NCBI GenBank assembly: GCA_015657535.1
Contig: JADHZB010001100.1
Coordinates: 1-64,000 of the forward strand
Source: Nephromyces sp. MM_2019
Taxonomy: Eukaryota; Apicomplexa; Aconoidasida; Nephromycida
Length of the DNA: 64,000 nt
Reading direction: 5' to 3'
How positions within the stretch are numbered: position 1 is the stretch's first letter; each line of letters opens with the position of its first letter. The position numbers and the translations under genes were made by a program. Positions 39,255 through 52,300 of the stretch are shown here, piece by piece. The notes under the pieces are model-generated. The model made no database searches. It saw nothing but the letters and a program-made list of their open reading frames with translations, and was not told the origin of the DNA.

Positions 39255-39740
39255 TACGAAGGCAATAAATACGCTGAAGCGCAGTACATAGATCAGAACG
39301 CAGCATACGACTATGGCGCCTACGATATCGGTAGACATGGATCCTCAGGGGCTGGTAAGTGCTTAGATACTTGAGATTGGATGCTAGGAAGACACCCCTC
39401 CGTCGTTGCGGGCCCCACAGAATATCAGACATCCACAAACTACGCGAGACAGGCAGAAGAAACATGGCCCACAAACTATGCGACACAGGCAGAAGAAGCA
39501 AGGCCCATCGGCGATGAGAGACCCTCAGACTACGCGAATTCCGTAGGCTATGAGAGACCCTTAGACTATGCGAATCCCGTAGGCTATGAGAGACCCTCAG
39601 GCTTTCTAAATCCCACAGAACATGAGGAACACACATACAATCAGAATCCAGCAAAATACGCGGGGTCAGCATACAATGAGAACCCAAAAAAAAATGAAGA
39701 AGACGCATATAATGGACCCGAAGAACCGCATGATCAGGGT
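39255..39740 (+). CDS. Two exons encoding a Tyr/Asn/Glu-rich protein with 12-residue repeats
   Basis: Exon 39255-39354 (acceptor atttgcag, donor gtaagt) reads YEGNKYAEAQYIDQNAAYDY and is rich in Tyr. A 66-nt intron (39355-39420, which includes in-frame stops) leads to exon 39421-about 39740, joined in phase. The second exon has a repeat with a period of 36 nt (12 residues): DYANSVGYERPL, DYANPVGYERPS, GFLNPTEHEEHT, YNQNPAKYAGSA, YNENPKKNEEDA, preceded by two NYA-x-QAEE units. A possible donor lies near 39740 after catgatcagg. The repeat being in whole codons supports coding. Tyr-rich repeat proteins occur among structural or wall proteins of several protists, but no function is shown here. 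Confidence 0.52.
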
Positions 39741-40506
39741 ATTACATGCAGCCCATGTAGCTACAGCTCCTGTATGAGCTTTCATGATTCCATTCTGGCC
39801 TCGGTTGAGATTCGTAGTGGCTTCACTTCCCATAATCTGCAGATGACATGCTAAGCTATTAAGAAAGTCAGATTTAACAGGTAGCCTTTCGTGCTTGGGT
39901 CAGGTGTTGTGCATTAACATCGCCACTACGTTTGGATCACTTGTAATAAAGCTACTAAGAATACGGACATCTTTCTTTTCTAAGCTTAGTGTAGTTCGCT
40001 ACCATTTCAATATAGCGATCAAAGGGACCAAGCGATTGTGCCAACTTACGGCCAAGATATTGTGGCATATTATGTGCGTGGTAAACCTGTCAGTGTCTGC
40101 TTAAAGCCCCATGTCCAGGGAATGCAGCAGGAGAGAACGCTTAAAGAGTCAATAAAAGAGTGGACTACAACATTCTTTGTTGCACACTATGAAGTGTAAG
40201 GCAGAAAATCATAAGACCTTTAAACAGGGTGAAAAGTTCCAGAGCAACCAAACCGTGGCTGCAATTTATTGCGAAAACATCATTGGCTTCCCAGCCGTCT
40301 TAACGAAAAACTAATCGCACTATTCTGCATTCAGGCGGTCTGCAATTTCCGAATTCCAGCAACAAATTGGACAGTGACAAAAAATATCCTTTGATTTTGA
40401 TAAATAATGTGCCCGATGCTGGTAGTCACACCCCCAATTTCTTCATTCACAACAAAATAATATCGGCTTTATATTTTTAGACCATGCTCGTAAAAATAGC
40501 CCAAAT

Positions 40507-41290
40507 CTACAGGTCTGAGGCCAATATATTAAGCGCAGCTCGCATGCAAGATTGCCGCAAAAAAAAGCTTGAAAGCCACTTAAACATTGACAGGCCAGGA
40601 AACTCGTCGAAAACATCCTGCAAAATTCACAGTTAATGGACTCCCTTTGTTGTATGTACATAAAATCATTCATGCTCAAGCGCACAAAATAAATAAAACG
40701 TTCAGTAGGAATATTGGGTCCAATGTACAGGTATGAGAAAACAACACTCATGGAAATACTATAAGACTCATCAAAGTTTCGAAATATAGGTACCAGCCAG
40801 AGCTAGGATATTGTGCAGGGTCTACGGGAGCCACGCAGATGCAAAATATTTCTACTCAAGGCAATTTAGCTTGAAACCCACCAACCACTCCATATTTCCT
40901 CCGACATTATGGAACACAAATTTTTGGAAATCAAGCCTAGAGAAAAAACGTACTCATCGCCTAAAATAATTCAGCTTCGCGAATTTAAGCATCTTACCAA
41001 AACGATAGACATGCAAACGACGCTTTTAGGCGCCCTACACATTCCTATAAAACAATAGAATTATTCGGTGGCATAAATATTTCGACTTAAAAAATTGAAA
41101 AATTAATGCGTATTTCACCGACAATGGAATTAGCGCAGTACCCACATATGTACAGACTAGCAAACTACCACGGCCATAGCTGTTCATTCCGATACAAGAG
41201 TCACTGTGCAATCAGCACAAAAATCGATGAATCAGGTTGTCTAAGAAAATATGCGCATGTGCTATTACGTCCTTTAAGCGCTGGTCCAAG
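40507..41290 (-). CDS. Putative small minus-strand gene, exons partly resolved
   Basis: Downstream of CNOT9 on the same strand. Candidate exons: about 41290-41220 (acceptor ttggaccag, frame RLKDVIAHAHIFLDNLIHRF), 40936-40886 (acceptor ttctctag, frame LISKNLCSIMSEEIWS), 40821-40794 (joins the previous one in phase, DPAQYPSSGW), and 40617-40507 (acceptor ttttgcag, frame DVFDEFPGLSMFKWLSSFFL, ending in TAG or at an overlapping gtagat donor). The last exon does not follow 40794 in phase in this frame; an overlapping alternative frame would. Helical, Leu/Phe-rich protein, not recognised. Confidence 0.38.
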
Positions 41291-41360
41291 AAGCAGAATG
41301 ACTAATAAAACAGGCTAGATTGTTTAATGGATAAATTCATCAGGCTCAAATTTCTCAGTA

Positions 41361-41390
41361 GTATTGCTTCATTTAGTAATGAAGCAATAC
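41361..41390. repeat. 12-bp inverted repeat (hairpin)
   Basis: Arms gtattgcttcat and atgaagcaatac pair perfectly around a 6-base loop. It lies in non-coding sequence near the putative gene at 40.5-41.3 kb. Confidence 0.85.
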
Positions 41391-41399
41391 AAAAAATTG

Positions 41400-42470
41400 T
41401 GCATGCTATCACGATATGGAGATGAGATTTCATGATACGAGAGACTTCTCGCGCTAAGGCAACTTGCGGAAAAAGGATTAAATAGCACAACAGTTAATTA
41501 TACCATGAATTATCACTTCCCGTACACACGAATTTGTTTTAATCAGAAAAATTCCAGCGTTTGCGTGCTCAAGGAAAATAATTCGGGATAAGAGCAGCTA
41601 AGGGAACTACTGAAAGAAATCATAAAGCAGGCCTCTCTTGTCTGTAGAGCAATTTCTTCCCACGATGCACTAAGAAAAGATACGCCTGTCGACTTCCCCA
41701 TAAGAACCCAACTGTAACCATGACCGCGTCATGTCTTTATGAATATTTATTAATTTTGTACTTTAGGCGAACAGACAACATTTTCTTGAATGAAATCGTG
41801 AACCCAGTTCTGAAGGCAGAAATCCCCGCGATTAGATTTGATGGTTGAAGTATTTCACGGGCAAAGGAGCCTCTTAAAGATTGCTAAGCTAAGTAAAATT
41901 TACTTAATTCTTTCAAAGTTCTATGCGTGTAACCCGCAAAAAACTGCTAAAAAAATTCTCTTGCCTTCAGAATGTTATGCCACTGTTATTGCATACAAAA
42001 GGGCACCTTACTTCCACAAATTAGCAAATCGATGTAATATTTACTACCAGAAGATACAAGAAATGAGCTGCCACATCATAAAACATAGGATATTAAGAAA
42101 ATATACAGTAATATTTAGTAAAAGTAGAGTAACACTCCTAATTTTATAAAGCATATTCTAGCGTATACAAAATACACTGGGCACAAATACGCATCTCGGA
42201 ACTCTACTAAAGGCTTGAAACAAAACGCCAGGACGCCTTTACATCATCCTACTAGATGGATGACTTAAATAGCGTACGCAAAGGCTAGCGCGTAGTCCCG
42301 TTTATTGCAGTACGATTAAATATAGTTGTTGACATGGGAATAAGGCAAGAAATGCGCCACGACCATCCTGGCCAATTCTAAATTGCACACTGGCTTCAAC
42401 AATATACGACATTCAAACTAGTAAGGCCTCAAGTACGCGAAAGAACAATCGCCGTGCATCTGCATGTCAA
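41400..42470. other. CNOT9 3' flank, nothing recognised
   Basis: AT-rich sequence with short frames on both strands (for example + 41838-42149, very Lys/Ile-rich). These look like intergenic or UTR sequence; no splice-supported exon was found. Confidence 0.35.
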
Positions 42471-42475
42471 ACACA

Positions 42476-45400
42476 TTACTGCGGCAGAAACTGACGAGGT
42501 TGGGTGCTGTTAGTTATCTGAGATGTGGCAGCTGCATACTGCTTATAAGTACTAGGTATTACAACCTGATGTAGGGGACTGGTAGCTGCAGCCGAAGGAA
42601 AACTAGAGTTATTGTTACCAAGGTTATTTTGGGAAACAGCTGAAGACTGTGTATTGGCTTGATTTTCAGAAGGCAAGGAAGGTAAAGGCTTGTTAGAGGA
42701 TATATTCTGCCGTAGCTGCAACATGCACTTTTTGGTAACCTCTTCGTTTAGGCAGACCGTTAAAAATTTGCTTCTGTAAGAAAAAAGTGACAAGATGAGA
42801 GAGAAGTATACACCCAGAAGCATTGCTAGACCCAACGATCCACTCCTAACTCACTATGTTACCAACACGGTGAAATTGAAAAACGCATCAAGCGTAAATT
42901 AGTGCAAAAAAATACCTCGCAGGTAATTTCACTACAGCAAATTTTATGGGTTAGTATTAAACAAAAATGTTCTTGTGCACACATAAAAGTGTCATGCAGA
43001 TGCTATAGCGCTATTAACAAGTATTAAAACGAAATTCCAGCCTGATCAACTATCCGGACAAAAAATGTGGCATCCAGTAAACTTGGCAAACTTACATGAT
43101 TGACTCAGGGAGGCATTGCGCCAACGCTTCGCGGGCTCGTGGATTGTCTGAGAGCCTTAAGTAACATCTGACGATATGCCTAATCAATCTTGAGCAGTGC
43201 TCTGGTGGAGTGTCAGGCAAGCTGTTGCTCATATACAGTAATACCTTCGAAACAGAATAGAATCGCTCAGCGGTCTCACAGATATATTCTAAACCTTGCT
43301 TGTCTTGCAGGATCTTCTGGATGATGAACGTAGCAACCTTCGAAGTACAAGGAACCAGTAAAGAATAACGAAATAGTCCACCATGCATATTCATAACTAC
43401 AGGCTTTGGATTAGAATTATCTATCGCGAAATAAAATCTGTACTTTAGTCCTTGTATCAATCCAAGAATTCATAAACAGAGAAAAAGGCTATGAGCCCCG
43501 CTTTAAATTCATGTATAAACCTCGCAGCACAAACAAGGGGAATGTAGATAAGTCATAGTATCAGCTACTTGCCCTCCATCTGAAGACTGGTATCAACTTG
43601 TAAATATTCCTTTAAAAAATCTGTAATTCTATTTAATAGTAAATACCCCTTATACACGGCTTCATTAGAAAACACATACAAAACTCATAAAACTGCGGAA
43701 AACTAACGAAAAATAAAAGGCAACCATAGCGTGTCGAGCAAGTTAGTGTTAGTGGAATTATTTTGAATTTGCAGAGGTTCTCATGTAAAAAAATGGCATG
43801 CCTTACGGCAGAGTGAAGAAATGCAAAAAAAAAGGTAACGAAAAAAAAGCTTTCACTTAGCAAGAGTGTGGCCAAAAAAGAAGAATCACGCAAGAAGATG
43901 AACAGATGCTCCATATCATCAAGGTGAATCTTGTCCACCAGGTAAGCATAAGCACATAGAAAAATCATTGTGTGTGAATGTGTGCCTGTGTGTCTTCTTT
44001 CTCTGTCTGTCCCCTTTGTGTGTGTCTCCGTGTGGCGTGTGTGTCCCCGTGTTAAGTGTGTGTCTCCTCACTGTGTGTCCTTTAATATTTTTATAAACTA
44101 TTGAAAAAAATATTTCGCTTCTTATATCTTATATTTTAAATTTAAACTGCCTTCTTCTGTGCAAAAGACCTGCTTCCTACTTCAAAAAGCCACAATTTTT
44201 CATTTTTATCATAATATATGATATTTCTAATAGCACATCAATGGAAAAGAAATTAACGCACCGCTTTAGACAACAGAGCTCCATTTTCCATGATTCTTAA
44301 GCATAAAGAAACAATTTCAGTTTGGAGAAGGAAACTAATTACGTTGGGGTCGTCAGCCTGTGAAAAAATATAACATGTAAGTGAGTCTATTTAGCCTACC
44401 GAATGCATGAAAAAAATCACATGTAGAAGTGAGCTTAAGCCTACAAATGGATGCTAATAACAAGCGAAGTTCAAAGCTATTATCATCAATAACATCATTT
44501 ATACTAAATATATACCGATACGCCTGTTCTCAAATCCTTAATTTATATGGATGAATTTCTAATTTGAGAACCCCATGCATTTTTGATTTGATTGTAGTTA
44601 TATTTTTCTTAGTAGTTTATTATATGCTAATTCATATAGACTATTTTATAATATTTTTAACGCAATACTTATGTTTTGCACACTAATGAAAATAAATCAC
44701 GATTCAGACGAAATTTCGGAAAAAATTATAGATTCTCTTTAATAACTTCAAGCTTCAGGTACCAAGTGCTAAAAACCAGAAGCCACTAATTCAACTTCAT
44801 AAAGTTAGAGATAATGCTTCTATAAAAAAAAAAATTTTTTAAATGCAAAAGCCAGGAAATGCTACCTTTACTAATCCTCCAATCACTCCCAGAGAAGTAA
44901 GTCGTAGGTATTCAAACTGGCGATTTTTCGCGACGATGTTTAGGAATGGGTAAACAAACAGCGGAATGTGTGCTGAAGATAAAATCGCGTGGCAAAGTTA
45001 TCAGAAACAGTATTTTGCATTTGAATCGAACAAAAAATCACTTCATATTGTAGGACGAATAGAAATCATTAGATTAGGAGTTAATACTGAGTAAGAAAAG
45101 AAAGAAATATTTACGCTTTCTGAATTCATTTTTATTTGTAGATTGACTTTATCGCAAAATGAAGTAGTGCTTTATCACAGTAAAGTGAAGCTGCGAACTC
45201 CGGAGATTAGCAGATTGACAAATTGCAAATTTATATAATGAGATAAAAAAAAACTCGTATAGCATGCAAAATTTCCATTCTTTGTACATTAAACAAAACA
45301 TAGTCACCTGCCACAAAATTAAATATTAGAGAAATGAATGTCCAACCATGAAATTAAAAAAAAAATAGACTAGGGAGATAAGAATTCCTTCAAATACTAA

Positions 45401-46877
45401 CCACACTGCAGTATACAAAGCTTATCATTCAGAATAAGCACCACTGAAAAATTATAGGCTATACACGCTCAACAGCATCCGTAGAATGAAAATAATAAAC
45501 CAGCAAAAAAATATGTCTTAAAATTCCCATTTACAAAATCCCACGAGAAATCAACAATACAAGAACAAGCATATCTTCAGTGTAGATACACAGAATAGAG
45601 CAACACACAAGCATAGCTTCAGTATATACACACTCAAATGATAAAGAAACATTGCAGATTCTGCATTTAAAGAATTACAGACTACACAAAATTACCATTC
45701 AAAAACAGCTGCCTTGTCTCAGGATGAGATGCAACACACTGCAAGAGCGCCAAAACATTGCAAACTCTGGAGGCCCGAGGCATCGATAATCTCGGAGGAG
45801 ATAATAATGGGCTGGTAGAGCGGCAAGGTAAAGAAGGAATCAAGATTTTGCGTGAAAACTCCACACACGAAACTCATTTCTGCATGAAGAGGATTGATGA
45901 ACCTTCAAAAGGCCGAAGCTCAGATTTATGAGCACACCAAAGTAAAAGTACTTAATTTGTGAATACATAGCTGTGTGCTACATATTTCATTCAATAATAT
46001 CGATTACTCTTTTTAAAAAATGTAATCATTTCACAATACGTATCTTCTCATTTTCTGCAGCTTAATTTGAACAACTTAAGCTGCAGCAGAAAAATACTAG
46101 AAAAAAGAAACAACACACATAGCACCATGATTAATGTAAACAATACGAAGAGGTAGCGTAATGCTTAAATAAAGGCGCAAATTAGTCAAAAAGATAAAAA
46201 ATATGAAGAGCAAGAACAGAGTTTAAATCACGGAGAAGTTTGGTCAAATTTAGCTCTTAAAAATTAGAAAGACAAAAAGGGAAGCGGTTTAGCGAAAAGG
46301 CAATGTAATCAGAAAAGGACCAAATCGGATAGAATTGAAGATGATGATGAAGTATTACATAAAATAAAAATATTCAAAGCAAAAAAATGGCTAAAGGCTT
46401 AGAGCGTGGTGTCAAAATGCAATTTTTCAGCCCGCTTAATGCTACTTTCATCATGAAGGCATGAAAATCACGTTAGCAACACTCAAATACAATGGAAAAA
46501 ATAAAAAAATTGCTGATGCACACTAGAGAGACAGGCAAGCATCATGGCAATTGAAAATCTTCCTAAAGCTCTACTTACTAGATGTAGATAGTTTCTTGTA
46601 ATAGAGCTGTCATAGCGCCAAAGGAATGCCACAATACCGGAGCCAAATCTTCGAAAGAATCCCGGCATTTTGAAAGCTCAGCAACCGCATTCTCTCGCTT
46701 GTCAAAGTCCCATAACTCTGTAATAAGCTGAAAAATACGATCCCATCCTCCATTCTGAGAATTGCTCTGGCCAGAGTTTCCCGGATACTGCCCCGCAGTT
46801 TGATGAGGAGGTGAAAATGCTATGCTGGTAGACTGTGGGGTGGATACCGGCTGGTGAGACGGGGGGGGATGCGACAT
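42476..46877 (-). CDS. CNOT9: CCR4-NOT complex subunit 9 (CNOT9/RQCD1/CAF40), complete
   Basis: Armadillo-repeat subunit of the CCR4-NOT deadenylase, which links mRNA decay and translational repressors to the complex. Six minus-strand exons: 46877-46579, 45811-45696, 44972-44866, 44357-44262, 43337-43096, 42773-42476 (TAA). All have GT-AG ends and every phase agrees, giving 385 residues. Family hallmarks in order: [116 protein letters not shown]. The start is the ATG at 46877; the frame is open upstream, but to a non-ATG codon. A Pro/Ser/Gln-rich leader of about 45 residues and a Ser/Asn/Gln-rich tail of about 70 are longer than in human CNOT9 (299 aa). A possible 5' UTR donor (gtaagt) sits near 47067. 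Confidence 0.95.
43968..44090. repeat. TG/TC-rich low-complexity tract in a CNOT9 intron
   Basis: Runs of tgtgtg with interspersed ctgtctgtccc on the + strand, in the intron between exons 44357-44262 and 43337-43096. No coding frame belongs to it. Confidence 0.75.
46055..46086. repeat. 11-bp inverted repeat in a CNOT9 intron
   Basis: Arms ctgcagcttaa (46055-46065) and ttaagctgcag (46076-46086) pair perfectly around 10 bases. A further tttt/aaaa block pairs beyond a 3-base bulge. Confidence 0.8.
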
Positions 46878-46944
46878 CCTCGCTTCAACAGTATACACTT
46901 TAATGTTGATTTTATAGGCTTCGTTCCAAAAAGCAGATGGCAAA

Positions 46945-48640
46945 TGCTATGTGGACGATTCTAGCATGCCCTAAGATATTTCCAAATAGGCGTAGCCAGC
47001 TACGTAGTAGAAAATTTACGCCGATAAAAATTCACTAGAAAGTATGCAATGGTCAGAGCCGAACTTACTTTGCCCTCAAAACAACAAGAAACACAAAAAA
47101 CGACACACCTTCAGCTTCGGCGAGCAACCATACTACCCACATACATCACTATGCACGAGACAGGGTGCCTAAATCATCAAAAAAAATATAGACAGTACAA
47201 AATTTCCATTACGAGCGAGCTAAACTGCACGAATGCAAGAAATACATGATTTACCAAGGATTGAGAGTCAAAAGCAGAACTAATAAAGGATATTCACCCT
47301 GATATAATAAGTGCTACAAAAAGAGGCATCTAAGATCAAGATTTTTCTATCAAAACGCGGTCTCATCAGTACATTCAGTATGGTAGCAACGCAAAGGTAC
47401 ATCACCTCAGTATAGAGATAAAATCGCTGATCAAGCTAACCAGTAAGGCAAACGTCGATAATAATCACACAGTACAGCAATAACATGCAAAGGAAAACAC
47501 TTTGTGGTACATGCCCCAGGTATTTATAGATGCAGAGACGCAAAAATAAAAGCGTAGAGCCTAATCAAGTTATGATGAAACACTTCATGAGAACTAAACA
47601 AGGATACCGATAAAAATACTATTCAAAACATCAACTCAGATCTACGAAATAAAACCGTATGCTCTAAAAAGCAAAAGAGGGCAGAGAGGATAACCAGACA
47701 TCACTGTTAAGAGAGTGCTTAACGGCTCTGCACAAAGGGGAGCTCCTCGTAATTATATTTTACATTACTCACTGTAGCACTGATAACCTATGAAGAGCAG
47801 ACTTTGCATACCTAGGCATCCCTACTTAAAGTACCAGCGATAGCGAAGAGAGGCTCTGAAATCTTCATTTCTCTCGTTCCTTATTATCCGTAGAATGAGG
47901 TATATTTCGTTAAACATAAGTTTGTCAAGCAAGTGTATTAGTGCTCATAAAAATACATAAAGAGGCATCTTGACCTCACAGAATATATATTACGCAATGA
48001 TACTGAAATTTCAAGATTGAATTATCACATCTATACTTTCGACATAAAGGCATGCCCCTGCCTTGATAGAAATCTGACACACTGAAGTTTCCGGGCATTG
48101 GTGCCAAGTCAGCATGTGTAACTTATGAAATCGCAATGTGTTTATATAACAGGCGTAGTAGTATTGGTCTTAGGTCTCCGCTTCAAGAGTATGCATAGAT
48201 GAACAAAAATCCTGGAGCTAGCCAAAGATGGGAAACTAAGAGGCTGATGACGTATTAAGTCAATTTTGCAGGGCAGTTACGATTTTCAAAAACATCAAGG
48301 TACTATCCCTATTGACGCTGGACAGATATAATAAACTACTCACTTGTCAATGGTTTCGACCAATTGTGCGCACATCGGATGGGGCAGCTCCCCTCCTTGG
48401 CTACCCTCTTACAAAAAAGGACATACTTATTGAAGCTCTGTCGCGCCAACCCATATACTGCGGCCCTCGTGCGCTCTTGGGGGAAAAATCGTACAAACTG
48501 CCATCTAGTGTATGATGACGTACGTGTGTCTGTGTGTGTGTGCGCACGAACACGCCTCCCTCTCCTACGTGCGTCTTGGCTATGACGGGTAAAGTACCCA
48601 CGTGTTTCTTTGGGCGGCCCTCTCTTAAGCCCATAGCATT
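46945..48640 (-). other. CNOT9 5' region, UTR and promoter presumed
   Basis: A/C-rich on +, keeping the minus-sense skew, so probably transcribed with CNOT9 as leader sequence. A minus-strand gtaagt donor near 47067 could splice a leader exon to the coding start exon. At 48525-48550 there is a short TG run followed by GC-richer sequence up to about 48660. Overlapping frames on both strands at 48312-48668 lack splice support, and I do not call them genes. Confidence 0.35.
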
Positions 48641-48843
48641 CATTTGCTAGGCAGGGAGATGTGACCATAATTTCTTGGTGATAATGCCAGCCCCAATGCG
48701 CGCTGATACCTCCCTTCGGATAGAGCCTGTCGCCAATATGGGAGGTTTGATTTTACCCTAGCTAGATGTAACTGCTGCTACGGGTAGTTTGGGGGGAACG
48801 GCGGAGGGGTTAAAGGGTGGTATGCACATGGCGCATAATATTG

Positions 48844-49072
48844 AGGGGGTGGGTGGCATTGGAAGTTATTGGGAGGGTGGCGTTGGGGGAGGGTGGTGTG
48901 GGGGGAGGGTGTCTTTGAGAGTATCCTGAGAGGGTACTGTTAAGGGTATAGTGGGAGGGTGGCATTGAGAGCATCTTGGGAGGGTGTCATTGAGGGAATC
49001 TTGGGTGGGTAGTGTTAAGGGCATAGAGGGAGGGTGGCATTCGGAGTATATTACGAGGGTAAGATTGGTAGC
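48844..49072. repeat. G-rich minisatellite, unit about 25 bp
   Basis: About eight degenerate units such as gggagggtggcattgagagc followed by a short atctt-like tail. Copies begin near 48869, 48900, 48925, 48950, 48975, 49000 and 49028. G runs of three or more are on the + strand. It lies at the skew switch between CNOT9 (minus) and the next plus-strand gene. Confidence 0.85.
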
Positions 49073-49349
49073 AGGCTCCGCGATCATACTTGAGGTTTAC
49101 GGCCCAGGAGCCTAAACTTAACGGGTAGAGTACACATTGGAAAAGTATTGGGTATAGTTAGTAGGTATATTCTGGGGGAACACACAGCAGCTGACTTTAT
49201 GGAAAATGCTAAGTGGGACTACAAAGCAGGCATATTTAAATAAAACACTCATAAGGGGTACAATTGAGAATTTTGCGATGCCGGGGTGCCATGGGGGCAT
49301 ATATCTACTATGCACGCTTAAGCTGGTGTCTGCGCTAGTGGGATTGTAG

Positions 49350-52300
49350 ACTATACGAAGTGGAGGGCACTAGACACTCGTAAATGGCTTTGGTATATAT
49401 GGAGTCACTACAAGATATTCTCGAAAATTGAGGCCATAACGGGGTTATCTATATGGCGTTTCTATTTCAACATAATAAAAGATTCTTTAGAGTTTTTTGA
49501 GTAATATATTTGATAGCATAGTAGCAATCGACTTAATAATCCTGGGGTAAACCATATAGGTGTGAATATTGATTCCTTATTAGCGCATCTAGATTGCTTC
49601 CAATAAAAGCTATCGAAAGCTTTCATCAAGGAAACACAACGTAAAGTTTGTTCAAAACCACAGACATCCAGGAGTGTCTATCCAAGTTCCTCCATTACTA
49701 CCTCTATCTTTGGTTTGATGGTTGCTCCAAATAATGAGGTCTCCTGTAACTTGAAATTTAGCTAGTCTAACATACATTGCTTAACAACTAGAAGTTATTG
49801 TTACTTCAAGCTTAATATTTTTAATTGCTTGAAATTAAAGAACTAGTGATCACTTTGGTTTACCTACGAGTAAAAACACCCATTTTGGCAAACAATTTTA
49901 TGTAAGCTCACTGTTAGGCGGAAAAATGACTAACCTAACTTCAAAGCTAGTGAGATTCACGGTATTTTCAATCATAAAGGGCTTCAGTGCGCATCAACTT
50001 ATACGCGACTTGTAGCAAAGATAGAATTCACCCAACTAGCTGCAAGCAGCAGAATTTTTTTTTGTGCAAAGCGATTGTACTCAGGCGTTGGTCCGTTTCG
50101 ACCTGCTGTGAAATGCAAAAATCAGCAGTCTAATAAAATTATAAAGTTCAGCTTCTAAAATATACAAAGAATTAACACGAAATTTTTGAATCATTCATTC
50201 TGACTATTCCATTTTGTAGCACCCTACAGGAAATAGCTAATAATGATACTTCTGGCGTTAAAGGCATCATTTTATTAAACATATATTTAAACCGTTTATA
50301 CTAAATTAGAGAGTGCATTTATAAGAATTCGAAAATTTTAATCATTTCATATACCACACTTAATTTATCGCAACTGTCTGAAATCTGCGACGCACAAGAG
50401 TTAAAATAAGTAATGCCATTAAGGGGATCAGTGTTAAAACTTTTTCTTTATCTAAAGTATGCCTATGAAATAAGGGGGAAGTATCACATTTGTTTAAAAT
50501 TAAAAAGCCCTCAATGAAATCTTTTGCAAAGAGGATGATGCCTTGCTTCTTGGCCGTAGGGTACTAATCGCAGCTTAGTACCAGTATATATCAGGTCTGA
50601 AAAGTGGGTAAGAAATCAAATCTATGTTCCTGTTCCACTGGAATAAGTTTTGAGTAAATTGGCTTCTTAACCTTCAAAATATACATTGAATTTAGGTGGC
50701 TTTATTACTGGATTGGCATTTTTTTAAAATACCGATAGGCATCAATTTTCCTCAAATCAGCAAATTCGACGCCGGTTAGCTCAAATTTGTACTATTTTGC
50801 CAGCTTTAGTGGCTGGATGCCGTAACTCGTACATTGCACTCTAAAAATGCTTGTTTTCTTTTCTAAAGCTTTTTTTGAATGAATATTACAATATCCTACC
50901 CATAGTGCTTTAAAAAGATAATATTCTGACCTAAAGAAGTGAGTGAGCCCCTTGAAAACATACATCTGAATGCTTGTGGACCTACAACTTCATGCCCCAT
51001 GACGGATATAGATGTCTTGAAGGTACTTTTTCTAATGAAATGCTGCGATATAAGCACATAAGGAAGGGAAGAAGCATAACTTCACCACAGGAGCATTAAA
51101 TTCTAGACGAGGCAGGTGGTGAAATCATGGAGACTGACTGCTCAGATTTCCTGGCAAAAAAGAGAGATACGAAGTTCTTACAAGCTGCCTTGTATACAGC
51201 CAGCCTATACTTCCAAACTGCTAGTTTTAATCCAGAAAATTATGATGCTACGAGGTTTGGAATTTCATTTCTATGCGTACATTTGACTGCAATAACGTAA
51301 CTCTGAAGTATCATTCCTCTCTGGAGTGACTAAAGCAGGAAACAAAAAAAAATATCCACAGATCTCTGATTAATTGCCCAGAGATTATCCTGGATATCTT
51401 TTTCTATTATCATTACTCAACCAGGTGGTAGCAAAGCGGCTATATAGGAGAGAAACATCTGATGAAACCCCTCAAAAACCTATTTTCCTTGCACTTGCAA
51501 TAGTTAGAATACTGAGCAAGCCGATGTCAGCTGCTCATATCCTTCAATTTATTCTTTGCAAACCTCGGTGAACGGTTAAAATACGAGGGTTATAAAGCAA
51601 AATGTGATATTAATAATTATAATTACGCTTGAAGTAATAATTCATTCGATTTAATATAGTTGTTTTCTGAAAAATAAACCTGCTTAAACTATATTACGAT
51701 TACAGGACGAAAGTCAACTCTGAAAAAGTAATGTTCAAAGCACTGGCTGGAAGCTGGTAGCCAGTTTCCCTTTATATATGGAAAATGAACCCATTTTGAG
51801 AATTACTGCTTTATAGAGCAGACGCAGAGCTCACTCCATTGGCTGTAGTTACTGTAAGGCAGGCAATGTGTATATGACTCGCCTGTAGCATGCCTAAGGT
51901 GACACGAATGTGTTTAGCAAGAGCATCAAAAAGAACATTAGAAAAGTTTTTCTCTTTACCCAAAGTAACAGCTGATACTTTTCCGAGTATTTCAGTGTGA
52001 ATGAGCTATTAAAAATGCCGAAAGCGTCATAAAGCTCTCCTTCCCACAGCGCTAGCATCTTTTAAAAAAGCTGCATTTGCAGAATATATTTAGCTTTTTT
52101 ATATAGTTTTTTATAGAGTGAGGTTCAACTATTATGCGTGTCTTTAGCGAAGTATTCTGTGGATGCGATATTTCATGAAATGTAGCATAGAAGTTCTTGC
52201 CATCATTGTGGTGGTAGGATCAATGAAGGGGATGAACTCGAATATTTCATTATTTTCTGGAAAGTGAGTGACTTGGCCAGAAAAAAAACACCGGTGTAGA

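Noticed and set aside
46878..46943. N-terminal extension of CNOT9 upstream of the ATG
   Set aside because: The upstream frame begins at TTG, and the residues have no CNOT9 similarity; the ATG at 46877 is preferred.
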